Made by a program: the position numbers and the translations under genes. Below, in pieces: positions 22,295 through 32,895 of a stretch of DNA of 64,000 nucleotides. The notes under the pieces were generated by a model. It did not search any database. It saw nothing but the letters and a program-made list of their open reading frames with translations, and was not told the origin of the DNA. The DNA comes from Rhizoclosmatium globosum (taxonomy: Eukaryota > Chytridiomycota > Chytridiomycetes > Chytridiales > Chytriomycetaceae). The first letter of the stretch is position 1. Each line of letters starts with the position of its first letter. Location of the stretch: assembly GCA_002104985.1 (NCBI GenBank), contig MCGO01000013.1, positions 558,001 to 622,000 of the forward strand. The letters are read 5' to 3'.

Positions 22295-22660
22295 TTTGTT
22301 ATCACCACAACCAACGTCAAACACTAACCCCCCTTTAATGTAAACTGTTAAACCCTTTTCATTATATGCAAACAAATAGAGGTAAGCGTCATAAGATATT
22401 CGATATAGAGGCACCAACTTAAATGAAAACACGTAATCCTGACCGTTGGACTAAGCCTCTCAATCTCATCTTTAGCCTTTTATGCTATGGTTTATTACTC
22501 AAGCTTCTCTTTATTTAATTTCATACAAACCCTTATTTATTCGAAATCCTTTCGCTGAAAAATTTGGTAAATCCATTCGAAATATCGTACATAAGCCAAG
22601 CGCAGATTTCGAAATCTGATTTTCAATTCACTCCTATAAAGCGACAACAAACCGCCTGTG
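22295..22660. other. Intergenic, no gene seen
   Basis: AT-rich gap between two divergently transcribed secreted-protein genes; it probably holds both promoters. No RNA gene, repeat or conserved coding exon is visible. Confidence 0.5.
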
Positions 22661-22933
22661 ATGCAGTTCAAAAAACAATCTCAACAAAACTCCCAGATGA
22701 ACTTCCAAACTTTGATCGCTGTTCTCGCTACTAGAGTCGCTTTTGTCAAAGCGCTCCCAGGTGGTGGCTTTGGAGGTGGTTTCCCTGGCGGATGTCACCC
22801 ACCATGCCCATCCAACCTTCTCTGTCTCAACAACCAGTGTACCGCCATTTGCGTCCCGGACTGTGCTCCAAACCAAATTTGCTCCACCAAGACCAACACC
22901 TGCGTTCCAAACCTCTTTCATGAAGTTAAATAA
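22661..22933 (+). CDS. Small secreted Cys-rich protein
   Basis: Single exon, 90 residues from the ATG at 22661 (the ATG at 22697, starting MNFQTLIAVLATRVAF, may be the real start since it puts the hydrophobic signal segment at the N-terminus). After the signal comes a short Gly-rich stretch (GGGFGGGFPGG) and then eight Cys arranged as two similar halves, CHPPCPSNLLCLNNQC and CVPDCAPNQICSTKTNTC, with the look of a small disulfide-knotted module. No family is recognised. A 24-bp sequence covering the stop codon is directly repeated immediately downstream. Confidence 0.6.
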   Translation: MQFKKQSQQNSQMNFQTLIAVLATRVAFVKALPGGGFGGGFPGGCHPPCPSNLLCLNNQCTAICVPDCAPNQICSTKTNTCVPNLFHEVK

Positions 22934-22964
22934 ACTATATCCTCTTTCATGAAGTTAAATAAAC
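22912..22964 (+). repeat. 24-bp direct repeat over the stop codon
   Basis: Two identical 24-bp copies, 22912-22935 and 22941-22964, are separated by five bases (tatat-like spacer). The first copy includes the last five codons and stop of the small secreted protein; the second is in its 3' untranslated region. It looks like a local tandem duplication. Confidence 0.85.
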
Positions 22965-23130
22965 GTTAGTGCCGCATCGAACAAATAATATATCGTGCTT
23001 TACTGCTTTAGAGAAATAATAACAGGAGAAACAATGAACCAAACAAAACAAAAACAGGGACTGGAATACTGAACCAAAGAACATGCATACACTCCCAATA
23101 AAACCAATCGCAATATAAACTCGAAAGAAC

Positions 23131-24491
23131 TCAAAAGTCGTAATCACGCGTTCGGCCTGAAATAAGGAGTAAATAATGGGGTTGTGATGAACATGACCAA
23201 CACTTACTGAACGAAGGGCTCTTTGCTCGTGGAGTCAAACCATATAATCCGTCACCCCCAGAAAGAGATTTTCGAGGTTTAGCGCTGGAAGATCCTGTGT
23301 TGACGATAATGTTATTAGTATCAGATGAAATGACACTCGAACCAAGGAAGTATTTGATCTCACGTGAGTAATTCAGTTCCCATGGCATATCCGAATCAAT
23401 TCCTTTACTGCGATGCTTTGATAGAGAGCGCGAATCTGTTTTACTTGACTGTTAGGCTCACCTTGCCACATAAATAAACACAAAATGTTACCATCGTCAT
23501 CATCCCTTCGACTTTTCGAGTGACGTCGTTCCTTCTTTTCCACAAGAGATTCTTCGCTGCTTTCCAGATACTTTTTGCTTCCTCGACGCTTCGGTTTCGC
23601 ATCAGAAGCGTCCGAGTCGTAATTCTTTTTCTTCTCGTCCTTGTCCCTCCGTGATGACCCAGACCTCGAATGGCTCTTCTTTTCTTTACGATCATCGCCA
23701 CTTTCGTCATCACTGCCTCGTCGACTCTTGCTCTTTTTCTTGTCCTTTCGTTCATCGTCGCTGCCCTTGTCGCTTCCCTTCTTTTTGCTGGAACTGCGTT
23801 TATGCTCCTTTTCGTCATCGCTTCCGCGTTTTTTGCTGGAGCTTCGTTTATGTTCTTTTTCATCGTCGCTGCCCTTCTTTTTGCTGGAGCTCCTTTTGTG
23901 GTCCTTTTCGTCGTCACTTCCTTTTGATTTGCTTCCATGTCGACTGTGTTTGTCGTGGTGTTTTTTGACAACGATTGTTATGCTTTCGTCACTATCACTA
24001 GCCTCGTCTTCACTTCCGCTTCCTTTCTTTGATTTCTTCTTGTCCTTTCCGTGCTTATGATCCTTCTCCTTCTCCTTGTCTTTTCCATGCTTATCCTTCT
24101 TCTTGTCCTTTTTCTTATCTTTCTTTTTGTCGTCGTCAGAATCGCCGCCGCCAGAGTCCGTATTCCCATTATACGCAACGACAAGACTTTCACCGTCCCT
24201 CAATACTCCAACACTTGAATAGCTTGGTATCGCCGCGAAATCAGCTGTGTAAAAGACACATCGGTCGCTGTCGACACCGTCATCGTCTGCAAGTTGATCG
24301 CGCTTTGCGAATAGAACAAGGTCTAATAATGTGTATTTGGAGTTTGTCGGGATTTCAGCAATCACGCGTCTGGATGGTGATTCGGAGGATGATTTCGTGG
24401 ACGGGAAGCCGACAAAGTTGAGTGTGACACGAGCGATTTTGGTGAGAGTTTGTTCCTTGTGGTCCTTCTCCTTGTCCTTGTCTTTGCCCAT
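23131..24491 (-). CDS. Lys/Asp/Ser-rich protein with globular N-terminus (coilin-like?)
   Basis: Three minus-strand exons: 24491-23492, 23402-23208, 23156-23131, 406 residues. Residues 15-110 form a probable globular beta-grasp-like domain (ARVTLNFVGFP...VGVLRDGESLVVAYNG), which loosely resembles the ubiquitin-like N-terminus of coilin. From about 115 to 330 the protein is highly charged: KDKKKDKKKDKHGKDKEKEK, then three near-perfect 16-residue repeats of the type GSDDEKEHKRSSSKKK. Such tails are typical of nuclear RNA-processing or nucleolar proteins. The last intron (23157-23207) is 51 bp and in-frame. Function is not established; coilin relationship is a hypothesis from pattern only. Confidence 0.68.
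23777..23925 (-). repeat. 48-bp coding tandem repeat, three copies
   Basis: Three tandem units of about 48 bp encode the 16-residue repeat GSDDEK(D/E)HKRSSSKK in the charged region of the preceding gene. The unit length is a multiple of three, so copy-number change would keep the frame. Confidence 0.7.
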
Positions 24492-24808
24492 GTTTCGATG
24501 AAGTGACTGATAAAGAAGATTGTACTTTCGATTAAACGTTCTAAGTTTGTTGTTGCTGATTTAGTTGTTGGTGGGCTTATGTCGGCTGGTATTGAGTTGA
24601 TTCAATAGTCCGAATATAAACAGTTGATCTGAAAGAGTGGAGTGAGAGAGGCAAATGTCTTGATTGTTCTCGTGGTTCAAAGACGTTTTTCAGTGGCTCG
24701 CCCACATTGTCTCGGATTCCAATTGTTCTAGAAGGACATCATCAACTATTCGGGATTCTGACCAATCATAACATTGATGGCAAATATATGAAGTATGCTT
24801 TAATCTAT
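24492..24808. other. Intergenic, no gene seen
   Basis: Gap between the start of the charged-protein gene and the 3' end of the first TIR-Sel1 gene, both on the minus strand. It should contain the promoter of the former; no other feature was seen. Confidence 0.5.
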
Positions 24809-26601
24809 TTAAAAGAATTCAAGAATTTCAAGAGCTGTGGTTGCTTCTTCCACACCACCAGCCGCAGCCTTTGTAAATAATTCTTTCGCCATATCTTTGT
24901 TTTGCTCCACACCTAGACCATCTCTATAAAAGTTGGCTAATGCATATTGAGAATCGGCGGATCCCTGTTTGGCAGCTTTCTCGTGCCAGGCAAAAGCGCG
25001 TACATAGTCTTTCTTGACTCCAAGTCCATTTTCGTAAATAGTACCAAGCCGTCGTTGCGCATACATGTATCTGTGATATATACATTTAGCTTCTTTCTTA
25101 AGACTTTGTATCTCTCACCCCTGATTTGCAGATTTTGTGTACCAAACAAGAGCTTCATTGAATGAAGGATCACATCCAAGTCCCTTCTCCAACATTTCTG
25201 CAAGATTGCACTGTGCGAATTGGTTATCGGTGTCGGCAGCCAGACCAAACCAGTGTAAAGCAGTCGCGTAGTTTTGATCGCAGCCAAGTCCATCCTTGTA
25301 CATGATAGCGAGTGAGTTTTGTGCATTCGCATATCCTTGGTTCGCAGATCGCGTGAACATATCGAGAGCAGCTTTGTAGTTTTGGGCCACACCCAGTCCT
25401 TGTTTGTATACTCTGCCTGTGTTGAATTCTCCGATTTTGTTTTCTTGCACTGCTGATTTTTCGTAGTAATAAGCAGCTTTGGACCAGTCCTTCAAGATCT
25501 GTCAGGTAACCAGCTTAAGATCGACAATACCAATCTAACGTTCCTAATTTTGTTTCATCACTAACCTCGTACATTTCTCCTAAATGGTTCATTCCACTAG
25601 AGTTTCCAAACTTGGCGGCCTTACTGTAATACTCAATCGCATTTGCTGTAGATTGAGGGACACCCAACCCAAAGCGACACATATCACCCAAATTATCAAA
25701 CGCCTCTCCAGACTCTTTACTTGCAGCTTTCTGGAAAAACTCCCACGCTTTCGCATAGTCTTGGTACGTTCCATATCCAAATCGATGCATCAATCCAAGA
25801 TTCGTAAGTCCCAATGGATTCCCTTGATTCGCAGACCGAGTAAACCATTCAATCGCTTTCCTGAAATCTTGTGGACATCCCAGCCCAAATCGATACGCAA
25901 GACCCAAGTTGTTTTGACCGTATGGGTTACCATTCTCTGCACTCTTGATAAAGAATCGGAATGCAGTCAGTTGATCAGGTTTGCGTCCAACGTGTCCGTT
26001 CTTCCACATGATTCCCATTCGGTTTTGGCATTCTGCGTTTCCTTGTGCAGCTCCTTCGTCAATGTTTTCAGCGTCGGGAGCGTTGAGGATTTCGGAAAGG
26101 AGATCGAAAAGGGAATCTGATTTGGTTGAGTCGTCACTGAAATCAATGCTGGTGAGTTGGTCTGCTCCAGTTTTGATGAGAGAACGGGGGAAGGGGCCGT
26201 GATCAAGGCGAAGGGGGATAATGTGCTTGTACTCTGACAGGGAGAAGTTGAGTTCTTTTTGGCAGTTTACTGAAGTCTTTTATGGTTGTTAATAGTGACA
26301 GGTTTAACTGGGTTTAAAGCAATATGTACCTCATAAGTGGATGACAGGTTGATGAGGATCACCTTGCTGTCCTGGATACCTTCAACCATTCGATCGACAG
26401 TGTTTCCTGTCATCTTTTCATCATCTCGCCAGACAAGAAGGCCTTGCGAGGTGAGAAAGTCGTGGATCTCAACAACAAGGTCCTTCTGCGCCCATCTGGA
26501 TTTCTTCATCATTAGCATCGACTAAAGTATAAATGAAGTACTTGCGAATAGGAAAGCATGGCATGGTACTTGAAACCAGGTGGAAGTGGTCGGACTTGCA
26601 T
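24809..26601 (-). CDS. TIR-Sel1 repeat protein A
   Basis: Five minus-strand exons: 26601-26546, 26495-26330, 26276-25566, 25498-25119, 25070-24809, 524 residues. The N-terminal about 130 residues are a TIR domain: FKYHAMLSYSWAQKD, GLLVWRDDEKMTG, and after the second intron SVNCQKELNFS, where the Glu aligns with the catalytic Glu of NAD-cleaving TIRs such as SARM1. Ten Sel1/TPR-like repeats of about 36 residues follow (type AxxxLGxxYxxGxGVxxDxxxAxxWFxKAA). The first intron has a GC donor (gcaagt). Predicted intracellular: no signal or membrane segment. The next gene upstream, 57 bp away, is a paralogue. Likely role: TIR enzyme or signalling adaptor with a protein-binding solenoid; untested. 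Confidence 0.85.
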
Positions 26602-26658
26602 TTGTCGATTCGAAAGATGTTTCAAACAAGTTGAAATAACGATAGTTGAATCTAATTA

Positions 26659-28249
26659 TCAAAACAAATCAAAAATCTCTAGCGCCATCTGCGCATCCTC
26701 ATCTCCTCCTTCAGCTGCAAGTGTAAATAGCCTTCGAGCTCGTTCCCTATCTTGTTTTACACCAAGACCATCACGGTATAGAGTTCCCTCAGCATACTGT
26801 GCAGATGGGTTACCCTGCTGGGCACTCTTGGTGTAAAACTCTAATGCTTGTTTGAAATCCTGTAGTTGGTTGTGTTATTGAGTTGGGAAATATCACCAAA
26901 ACAAATTACCTTTGTAGTTCCCAAACCATTCTCGTACATGGTTCCAAGGTTATACTGTGCGTACATATTTCCTTCGTTAGCCGCCCTTTGAAACCACTTG
27001 ATTGCTCGAGAAAAGTCCTCCAACGTTTTGTAAATCTCGCCCAACGAGTTCATTGCATCCACGTATCCCGTGTTTGCGGCCTTACCAAACCATTCACATG
27101 CTCGTTGCAAATCTTTCTCAACTCCCCAGCCATATTTGTAGCACTGTCCCAAGTTGTTTTGGGCTACAGCATTCCCTTGTCGGGCACTTCTCAGATACCA
27201 CTCGACTGCCTTTTCTTCACTCTGTTCAGCTCCCTGTCCCTCTTGATACATGTATCCCAACGCACACTGTGCATCCGCATTTCCCTGCTTAGCTGCCATT
27301 TCTCTCCAGTAGGCGCAACGTCTGAGATCGACCGGGATTCCTCCCAATCCACTTTCATAAATATAAGCAAGGTTGACTTGCGAATCTGCGTGTCCTTTGT
27401 TCGCTGCTTTTGTGAACCAGTTGATTGCAAGGCTCATGTCTTGCTTTGTACCTCTCCCAAGTTTATACATTACAGCAAGCTTGAATTAAGTGGGTGAGAT
27501 AAGTGGAGCAAGGTTAAAGGTGATTAGTCTTACATTGTATTCTGCCTTAAGGTTGCCCAACGATGCTGCCCTAGAAAACCATTCAAACGCTTTCTTAAAC
27601 TCCCGCTCAAAGTAAAAGTTTGAAGCAACAATTTCCATGGCATTAGCATCGCCTGCCAAGGCATTCTGAAAGACGTCTTGAGCAGTAGCAGGATCCACAT
27701 CAGCCTGATCCGCCGAAACACCAATTGTCCTAATAATCTCCTTAAACAGAGCTCCCATTGTCGCTTCCTTCTTGCTCAAATCCGTAAAGTCAAAGTACAG
27801 CGAGTCATCAGATCCAACTTTGAACTTTGTCTTTGGGTAAGGTCCGTTGTCCAACCGGATCTGAATCAGAGGCTTCTTTTCGCTTTCGGCAAAGTTGAGT
27901 TCCTTTTGAGCGCTTTCGGATTGCTGTCCGAGGATGGATGTTGTTTAAATTGACTGAAACCGAAAGTGGAGATGGCGGGAGATACCTCATAGTCCCTTGA
28001 CATGCACACAAGCATTAGTTTGGAGTCCTGGATTCCTTCGACGATGCTTCCGTCGACACTGCCGGTTACCTGGCGATCATCCCGCCACAGCTTGAGGCCG
28101 TTTGCAGTGAGGAAGTTGTGGATCTCAACCACGATCGGCTTTTGGACCCATCTGTAACGGGTGTTAACCAATTGTTAGGTACGGATGTGTGCTTACGAGT
28201 AGGACATGATGGCATGGTACTTGAAACCAGCAGGCAGGGAAATCGACAT
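26659..28249 (-). CDS. TIR-Sel1 repeat protein B
   Basis: Five minus-strand exons: 28249-28197, 28151-27986, 27923-27534, 27479-26910, 26859-26659, 459 residues. Same layout as protein A: TIR domain (MSISLPAGFKYHAIMSYSW, KLWRDDRQVTG, then QSESAQKELNF with the presumed catalytic Glu), an IPLRLD-like strand (IQIRLDNGPYP), and eight Sel1-type repeats. The first two introns sit at identical positions and phases to protein A, and the TIR exon is 166 bp in both, proving duplication of the whole gene. Here the first intron has a normal GT donor. Both genes are co-oriented and tightly spaced; they are too far diverged to be a very recent duplicate. Confidence 0.85.
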
Positions 28250-28517
28250 TTGGTTTGAAGATTAAAAAGTAGATGTAGTACTGAGACAATACTTGAGTGC
28301 AAAAGAAAGGCCATGAACAGAAGAGTACTTAAATTCAACTGTTCTATGCGTTAATAAGGAAGAGATTGTCGGTTATCAATGTACCATGTTTCACTTCTAC
28401 AATTCCAGAGACGCTTAATATTTGAATTTTCGATTACTTTCAAGTCCTAACAATGATTGCGTCGCTTAGAAATTTGTTGGCTAAGATTTACAGATTATTT
28501 GTTTGAAATCGCCTTGC

Positions 28518-31267
28518 ATGATTGTCAACTGTTTGGCCATTCTGGTCGTTACTTTGCTAGCGTATTACGTTAATGGTTCAGTCACTGTGATTAAAGGAGG
28601 TGGAACGACGTTTGCGCAGCAACCATATTTAAGTGCTGTTGCAGACTTCAACCAACTTTATCGTAAGCCCCATCTCCCGCCTTCAACTTATTAATGTTTG
28701 ATCACTAGTGGGCGTGCAAGCAACATACAACGCGACAAACTCGCAAACAGGTCAACAATCCGTGGCATCCGGGCTTTTAAACTGGGGTGGAAGCGACACT
28801 GATGTGCAAACAAGCATAGCAGGCTCCGACAAAATAGTCGTGTTGCCAGCTATTGCGGGAGGCCTACTTATTGCGTACAATCTCCCAGGGTATTCTGACA
28901 CGCTAAAGTTAAGCAGAAAAGCCTTTCCGCGAATCTTTGATGGAAAGATTCAGAAATGGAATGATCCCATGATTGTCAAAGACAATCCTTTCCTCGCGAA
29001 TAACAGTGCTTCTATCCGTGTCGTGCGACAAGTAGCTTCCAAAGGGTCTTCTGTCAACTTGTCAAAGTTTTTGATCCAGTTGGACGCTGAGAATGGAATA
29101 TCGCCGTCGCCACATTCGAATCCACAAACTTTACAGTCGATTCCATCTTCGCTGCTTGCGAAAAATCCTGCTGCTATAAATGTCATGGTGGGTGCGATCC
29201 CAAATACTATTGGTTACTTGAACCAATATGAGGCGCAAGATGCCATGCTACCGTCCGACTCTACTGTTAAAGCCGCGTTGATACAACACAAAGACGGATC
29301 GTTTATTCGTTGGTCTGGCGATACTGTCAACATTGCTGTGACTGGAATTCCAGATGCAGTCGTCAAAAATGCATCACCCCAGACTAACTTAATCGCATAT
29401 AATTTGCCTGTAAAAGGAGCATACCCACTGTCCTTGATATCGAATTTTGTTCTAAATCCAACAAATATCTCGAGTAATCCCTTGGAAATTGTTGGTACAT
29501 TGAAGCTTCTTTGGATGTTCCTTCAAAGCCCACAGGTAAGAATTCCCTTTTCCGTTCGTAGTCTACAACTTACCTGCACTGTGTAGTATGCCAATCAGTA
29601 TACTTATACTTCCCTCACAAATACAACCATGGGGTACAAGACGTTAAACTTCTTAAAAACAGTCAAATATTCAGATGGAACACCGATATACGGCCAATCA
29701 ATTTGTGACGTTGATGTAGACGGAAGCTATAAAAATCCATGTGTCCACGGTCACTGCATTGACCCACTTCCATTCCAAGCTCCAGATCAAGTTTGCGTCT
29801 GCAATAATGGATACCAAAATGTTATAAATAACGATTGCAGTGAACACACACCATTATTCATGCCTGGATTCGTGAGTAAGGTGCAAATTACTCTGTTCGT
29901 TATTGCGACTCTAGTTATCATCGTCTTTGCCTATTTTATTGTCGTGAAAAGGAACGAGCCAGACGTTAAGGCCATCTCGCCATTCTGTTGCTCATACATT
30001 CTCATTGGATGTTTCATTGGAACTGTGGCCATTCTAACAAAAGGACTGTCTACAACGAATTCCGTCTGTCACGCGAACGCAGTTCTTCCAGCAGTCGCGT
30101 TTGGAATGATATTCAGTATGATTTTGGCAAAAGCTATTCGGATCTTTCTTATATTTGGATACTCGAAAATTGCACGATCTCGGTTCTTGAAGGATGAGTT
30201 TTTGATTGCTTGTTGTACTGTTGTTGCTGTATTTGAAGGGGCGTTTACAGGAAAGGCGATGGATGGGGCTGGCGTTGAGCAACGTCTTATCACGTTTGAT
30301 GGGTCCTCGGATACTTTATGGGCCTGTGCCTCAGATGAAACAAACGTCGATACTGTCAAACAATTGTTTGGAGGAATTTTCGGATTTAACGCGGTGCTCT
30401 TGGTGCTCTGTATCTGGATGGGTTGGACGACGAGGAAGGCTTCCGAAAAGTTTGACGAGAGCAAGAAAGTTGGTGTTGTTATTTCCATTAGCGCACTGTT
30501 TATTGTGCTTGATTTGGTGCGTTGCAAGTGAATGTGATTCCTGACCTAATGTTTGAAATTTAGGCCGTCAACTTTGGCATTCCCCAACAAACAAAAGCCA
30601 TGTTCAATGTTCGCCTATTGTTTGACTCCTATACAATCTTTCTGATTGCGACTGCTACTCCTGTAGTTCTGTTCTTCAAAGCACTGGGTTTTGGTGGAGG
30701 ACAAAAGGATGGGAATATTACACACAACAGCAGCGAAGTGAACTCCTCTCATATCGATCAAAATGACGGCTTCGTGAAAACATATATGGTAACAATCTTG
30801 ATTTTTGCGAGCACTTGGTTGAAACATTTTGGATTTAGTTCCACACTGGTCTTAAGCTCAATCGCCCCACTTCTCTTTGGAAGACGGCAGTATTTTTGGT
30901 CATGCCAGACCTTGATATTCTCATTATTCTCAGCGAGGGAAACAACGGAACACACACACTCTCTCAATCCAATATCAAAATTATTGAAAAAACGACCGCT
31001 GCCGCGAAATCAAAGACAGAAGAATACATCGAGCTGCTGCTTGGTGCGAATAAGACGTGCTATTTGGTTGAGTTTCCACACAAAGCGAAAATGGATGAGT
31101 TTCGAATGTTGCGCGCTACGCCTGCAACTATTTCTGCTTCTGGCATGACAAAGACTGCCCATGGAAAGTCATTTGAAAACTCTCCAAAAGCCAGAGAGCG
31201 AGCAAAGTCTTTTTCGACGCACTTGCCGTTTCCAGGATCGCATCGAACATCATTCCAAGACGCGTAA
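28518..31267 (+). CDS. PstS-like phosphate-binding domain fused to EGF-like region and class C 7TM receptor
   Basis: Five exons: 28518-28662, 28709-29535, 29587-30516, 30564-30788, 30839-31267, 851 residues. A signal peptide (CLAILVVTLLAYYVNG) precedes a type II periplasmic-binding domain with PstS hallmarks: GGGTTFAQQPYLSAV, NWGGSDTDVQ, IAYNLPGYSDTLKLS, IFDGKIQKWNDPMI. An EGF-like Cys block (about residues 365-410; CVHGHC...CVCNNGY) leads to seven hydrophobic segments: VQITLFVIATLVIIVFAYFI, YILIGCFIGTVAIL, a third containing AKAIRIFLIF typical of class C TM3, then four more ending TIFLIATATPVVLFF. The cytosolic tail is about 130 residues, Ser/Thr-rich. Inferred role: plasma-membrane sensor, perhaps of phosphate or a related anion, coupling to G proteins. 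Confidence 0.85.
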
Positions 31268-31520
31268 ACTTCATTTCTCTTCGTTATTTATCTTTATTCT
31301 TAAACAATAGATCACATCTTTAAAACAATTCAACTTCTTTCTGTATGCAGCATCGATTTCCGAAATTCCGAAACAATATCCACCAATAAATTCTTTCGAC
31401 GCGGTCGATAACAGTTATGGATTGTTCTTTCACCATTGTTATATAGCAAAACTCATTATTCCAGCCATGTAAGAGCGTAGCGAGGTACATAGTGGTCTAA
31501 TTGTTCTGCACCGGACAACC

Positions 31521-31592
31521 GCATACCTCGTATAACGGTCAGTACAGCTCGTTGTGGCCGAGCAAATCCAGGTTCGATTCCTGGGGTGTGCA
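31521..31592 (+). tRNA. tRNA-His (GTG)
   Basis: 72 nt fold into a cloverleaf without an intron. Acceptor stem GCATACC pairs with GGTGTGC (one G-T), the anticodon stem GCTCG/CGAGC encloses loop TTGTGGC giving anticodon GTG, and the T arm is CCAGG-TTCGATT-CCTGG. The D arm TCGTATAACGGTCAGTAC matches eukaryotic tRNA-His. A run of T about five bases downstream is the expected Pol III terminator. Confidence 0.93.
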
Positions 31593-31948
31593 GCCTTTTT
31601 CTTTGAATTCTGGAATGGGGGAATGGGTGTGTAAGATGAATCGATTATGGTGGGGCCAAAGTTGAAGGTGATGGGGAAACGATAAGAAAGGAAACCAATA
31701 CGATTTTATCAATGAAGAATCTTCTGAACAGGCGTTTTAAACTGCTAGCCCCTGATTGTTCCTTCAGTCACCTCAAAAGACCATAGAACTACTATGTAAA
31801 GAAGACATGGATTTTCCACATTTAGATATCCAATAAATACAAGTCTTCAATTGAGGTTCGGTAATGACTGCTCACATTCCTTACCCAAAAAGGTGGACGG
31901 GGGATATTGTGAAAGATCAATGATGATGTTCCTTTGAGCAGACCAAAA
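31593..31948. other. Intergenic, no gene seen
   Basis: Apart from the T-run terminator of the tRNA, nothing recognisable; the right part is presumably the promoter of the next gene. Confidence 0.5.
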
Positions 31949-32495
31949 ATGAGTGGCGAAAGTCAAACTGTCGGCAAACCTTCTCCCTTCGACAAAGTAA
32001 TTGTCTCAGATCCAAACTCAGTCTATGGAAGGTGAGTGAGAGAGTGTTGCTGATGTACTCGAAGCTCACTGGTTTGGCTGCAGGATCATTACTCGTCTAC
32101 GTGGGTACTATCCAACCAAACCTGAAGTGGAAGCATTCGAATCGGCAGTGCGCACCATTGTGTATTCGACAGTGGGTACAATGACAGTGGCTGGGTTCAT
32201 TGCAGACAGAGTTGAGTTGTTGACATGACTTGACTGTAGTAGTATACCGCTTACCTAATCACTTCTTTAGTATGCGCGTTCTCGGCGATGGACCCGGATC
32301 CAGGGAGTAGTCACGGCCGCAGGTGGAAGCATGATTGGGTTCTGGGCCGGAGCGTCTGTGAGTAGTTCGTATGTTGCAAAGAAGGTTCTCGCCATGGACG
32401 ATTCGTTTATTGCGCGAGTTGTGCGCGAAGAATCTGCACGGGGCAAGAATGGGCTTGCTATTGTGCTGGGTGAAGAGGGCAGTGGTGGTGCTGCT

Positions 32496-32594
32496 TGTCG
32501 TCGTGTTATACTTTTCATGCTTCCAGAACAACATAATAAACAATGGATATCCAAGGGACTCTCTAATGTATCGCTAAGTCCTATGGAGTCCACA
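32496..32594 (+). repeat. 5' LTR (99 bp)
   Basis: TG...CA terminated repeat, identical over its length to 37195-37293. It is very short for a Ty3/Gypsy LTR. Sequence just downstream (tttttttccc...) does not resemble a standard tRNA primer-binding site. Confidence 0.93.
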
Positions 32595-32754
32595 TTTTTT
32601 CCCTTGAGTTTCCACTATCTGATTAGTAACCCACATTTTACAATCAGATTATTTCGAACGTCACTATACTACAACAATCAATAAAGAACTATAACATCAA
32701 AACTTTAACGGCAGATGCAGAGCAGAGTGGTATAGCGGGATAGAGTACGACACA

Positions 32755-32895
32755 ACGAAGCCCAACGAAGCTCCGTGCCCGATTGGTGCCCGATTGGTGT
32801 ACATCGACTCCACGAGAAGGAATAGAACACGCTCAACGAAGCCCAACGAAGCTCCGTGCCCGATTGGTGCCCGATTGATGCAACAGCGAAGCCTA
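32755..32895 (+). repeat. Tandem repeat in retrotransposon leader
   Basis: A unit of about 43 bp (aacgaagcccaacgaagctc followed by a doubled cccgattggtg) occurs twice, separated by about 40 bp, with a third degenerate copy; within each unit the cgattggtgc segment is itself duplicated. It lies in the untranslated leader of the element, before gag. Confidence 0.7.

Noticed and set aside
23641..24060. Plus-strand frames rich in Leu/Ser/Phe opposite the charged protein
   Set aside because: They are reverse complements of Lys/Glu/Asp/Ser codon runs, which always give Phe/Leu/Ser-rich frames; they look membrane-like but have no start context or homology.
32755..32895. CRISPR-like spacing of repeats
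   Set aside because: Two and a half imperfect copies in a eukaryotic retrotransposon leader; no array, no cas genes.
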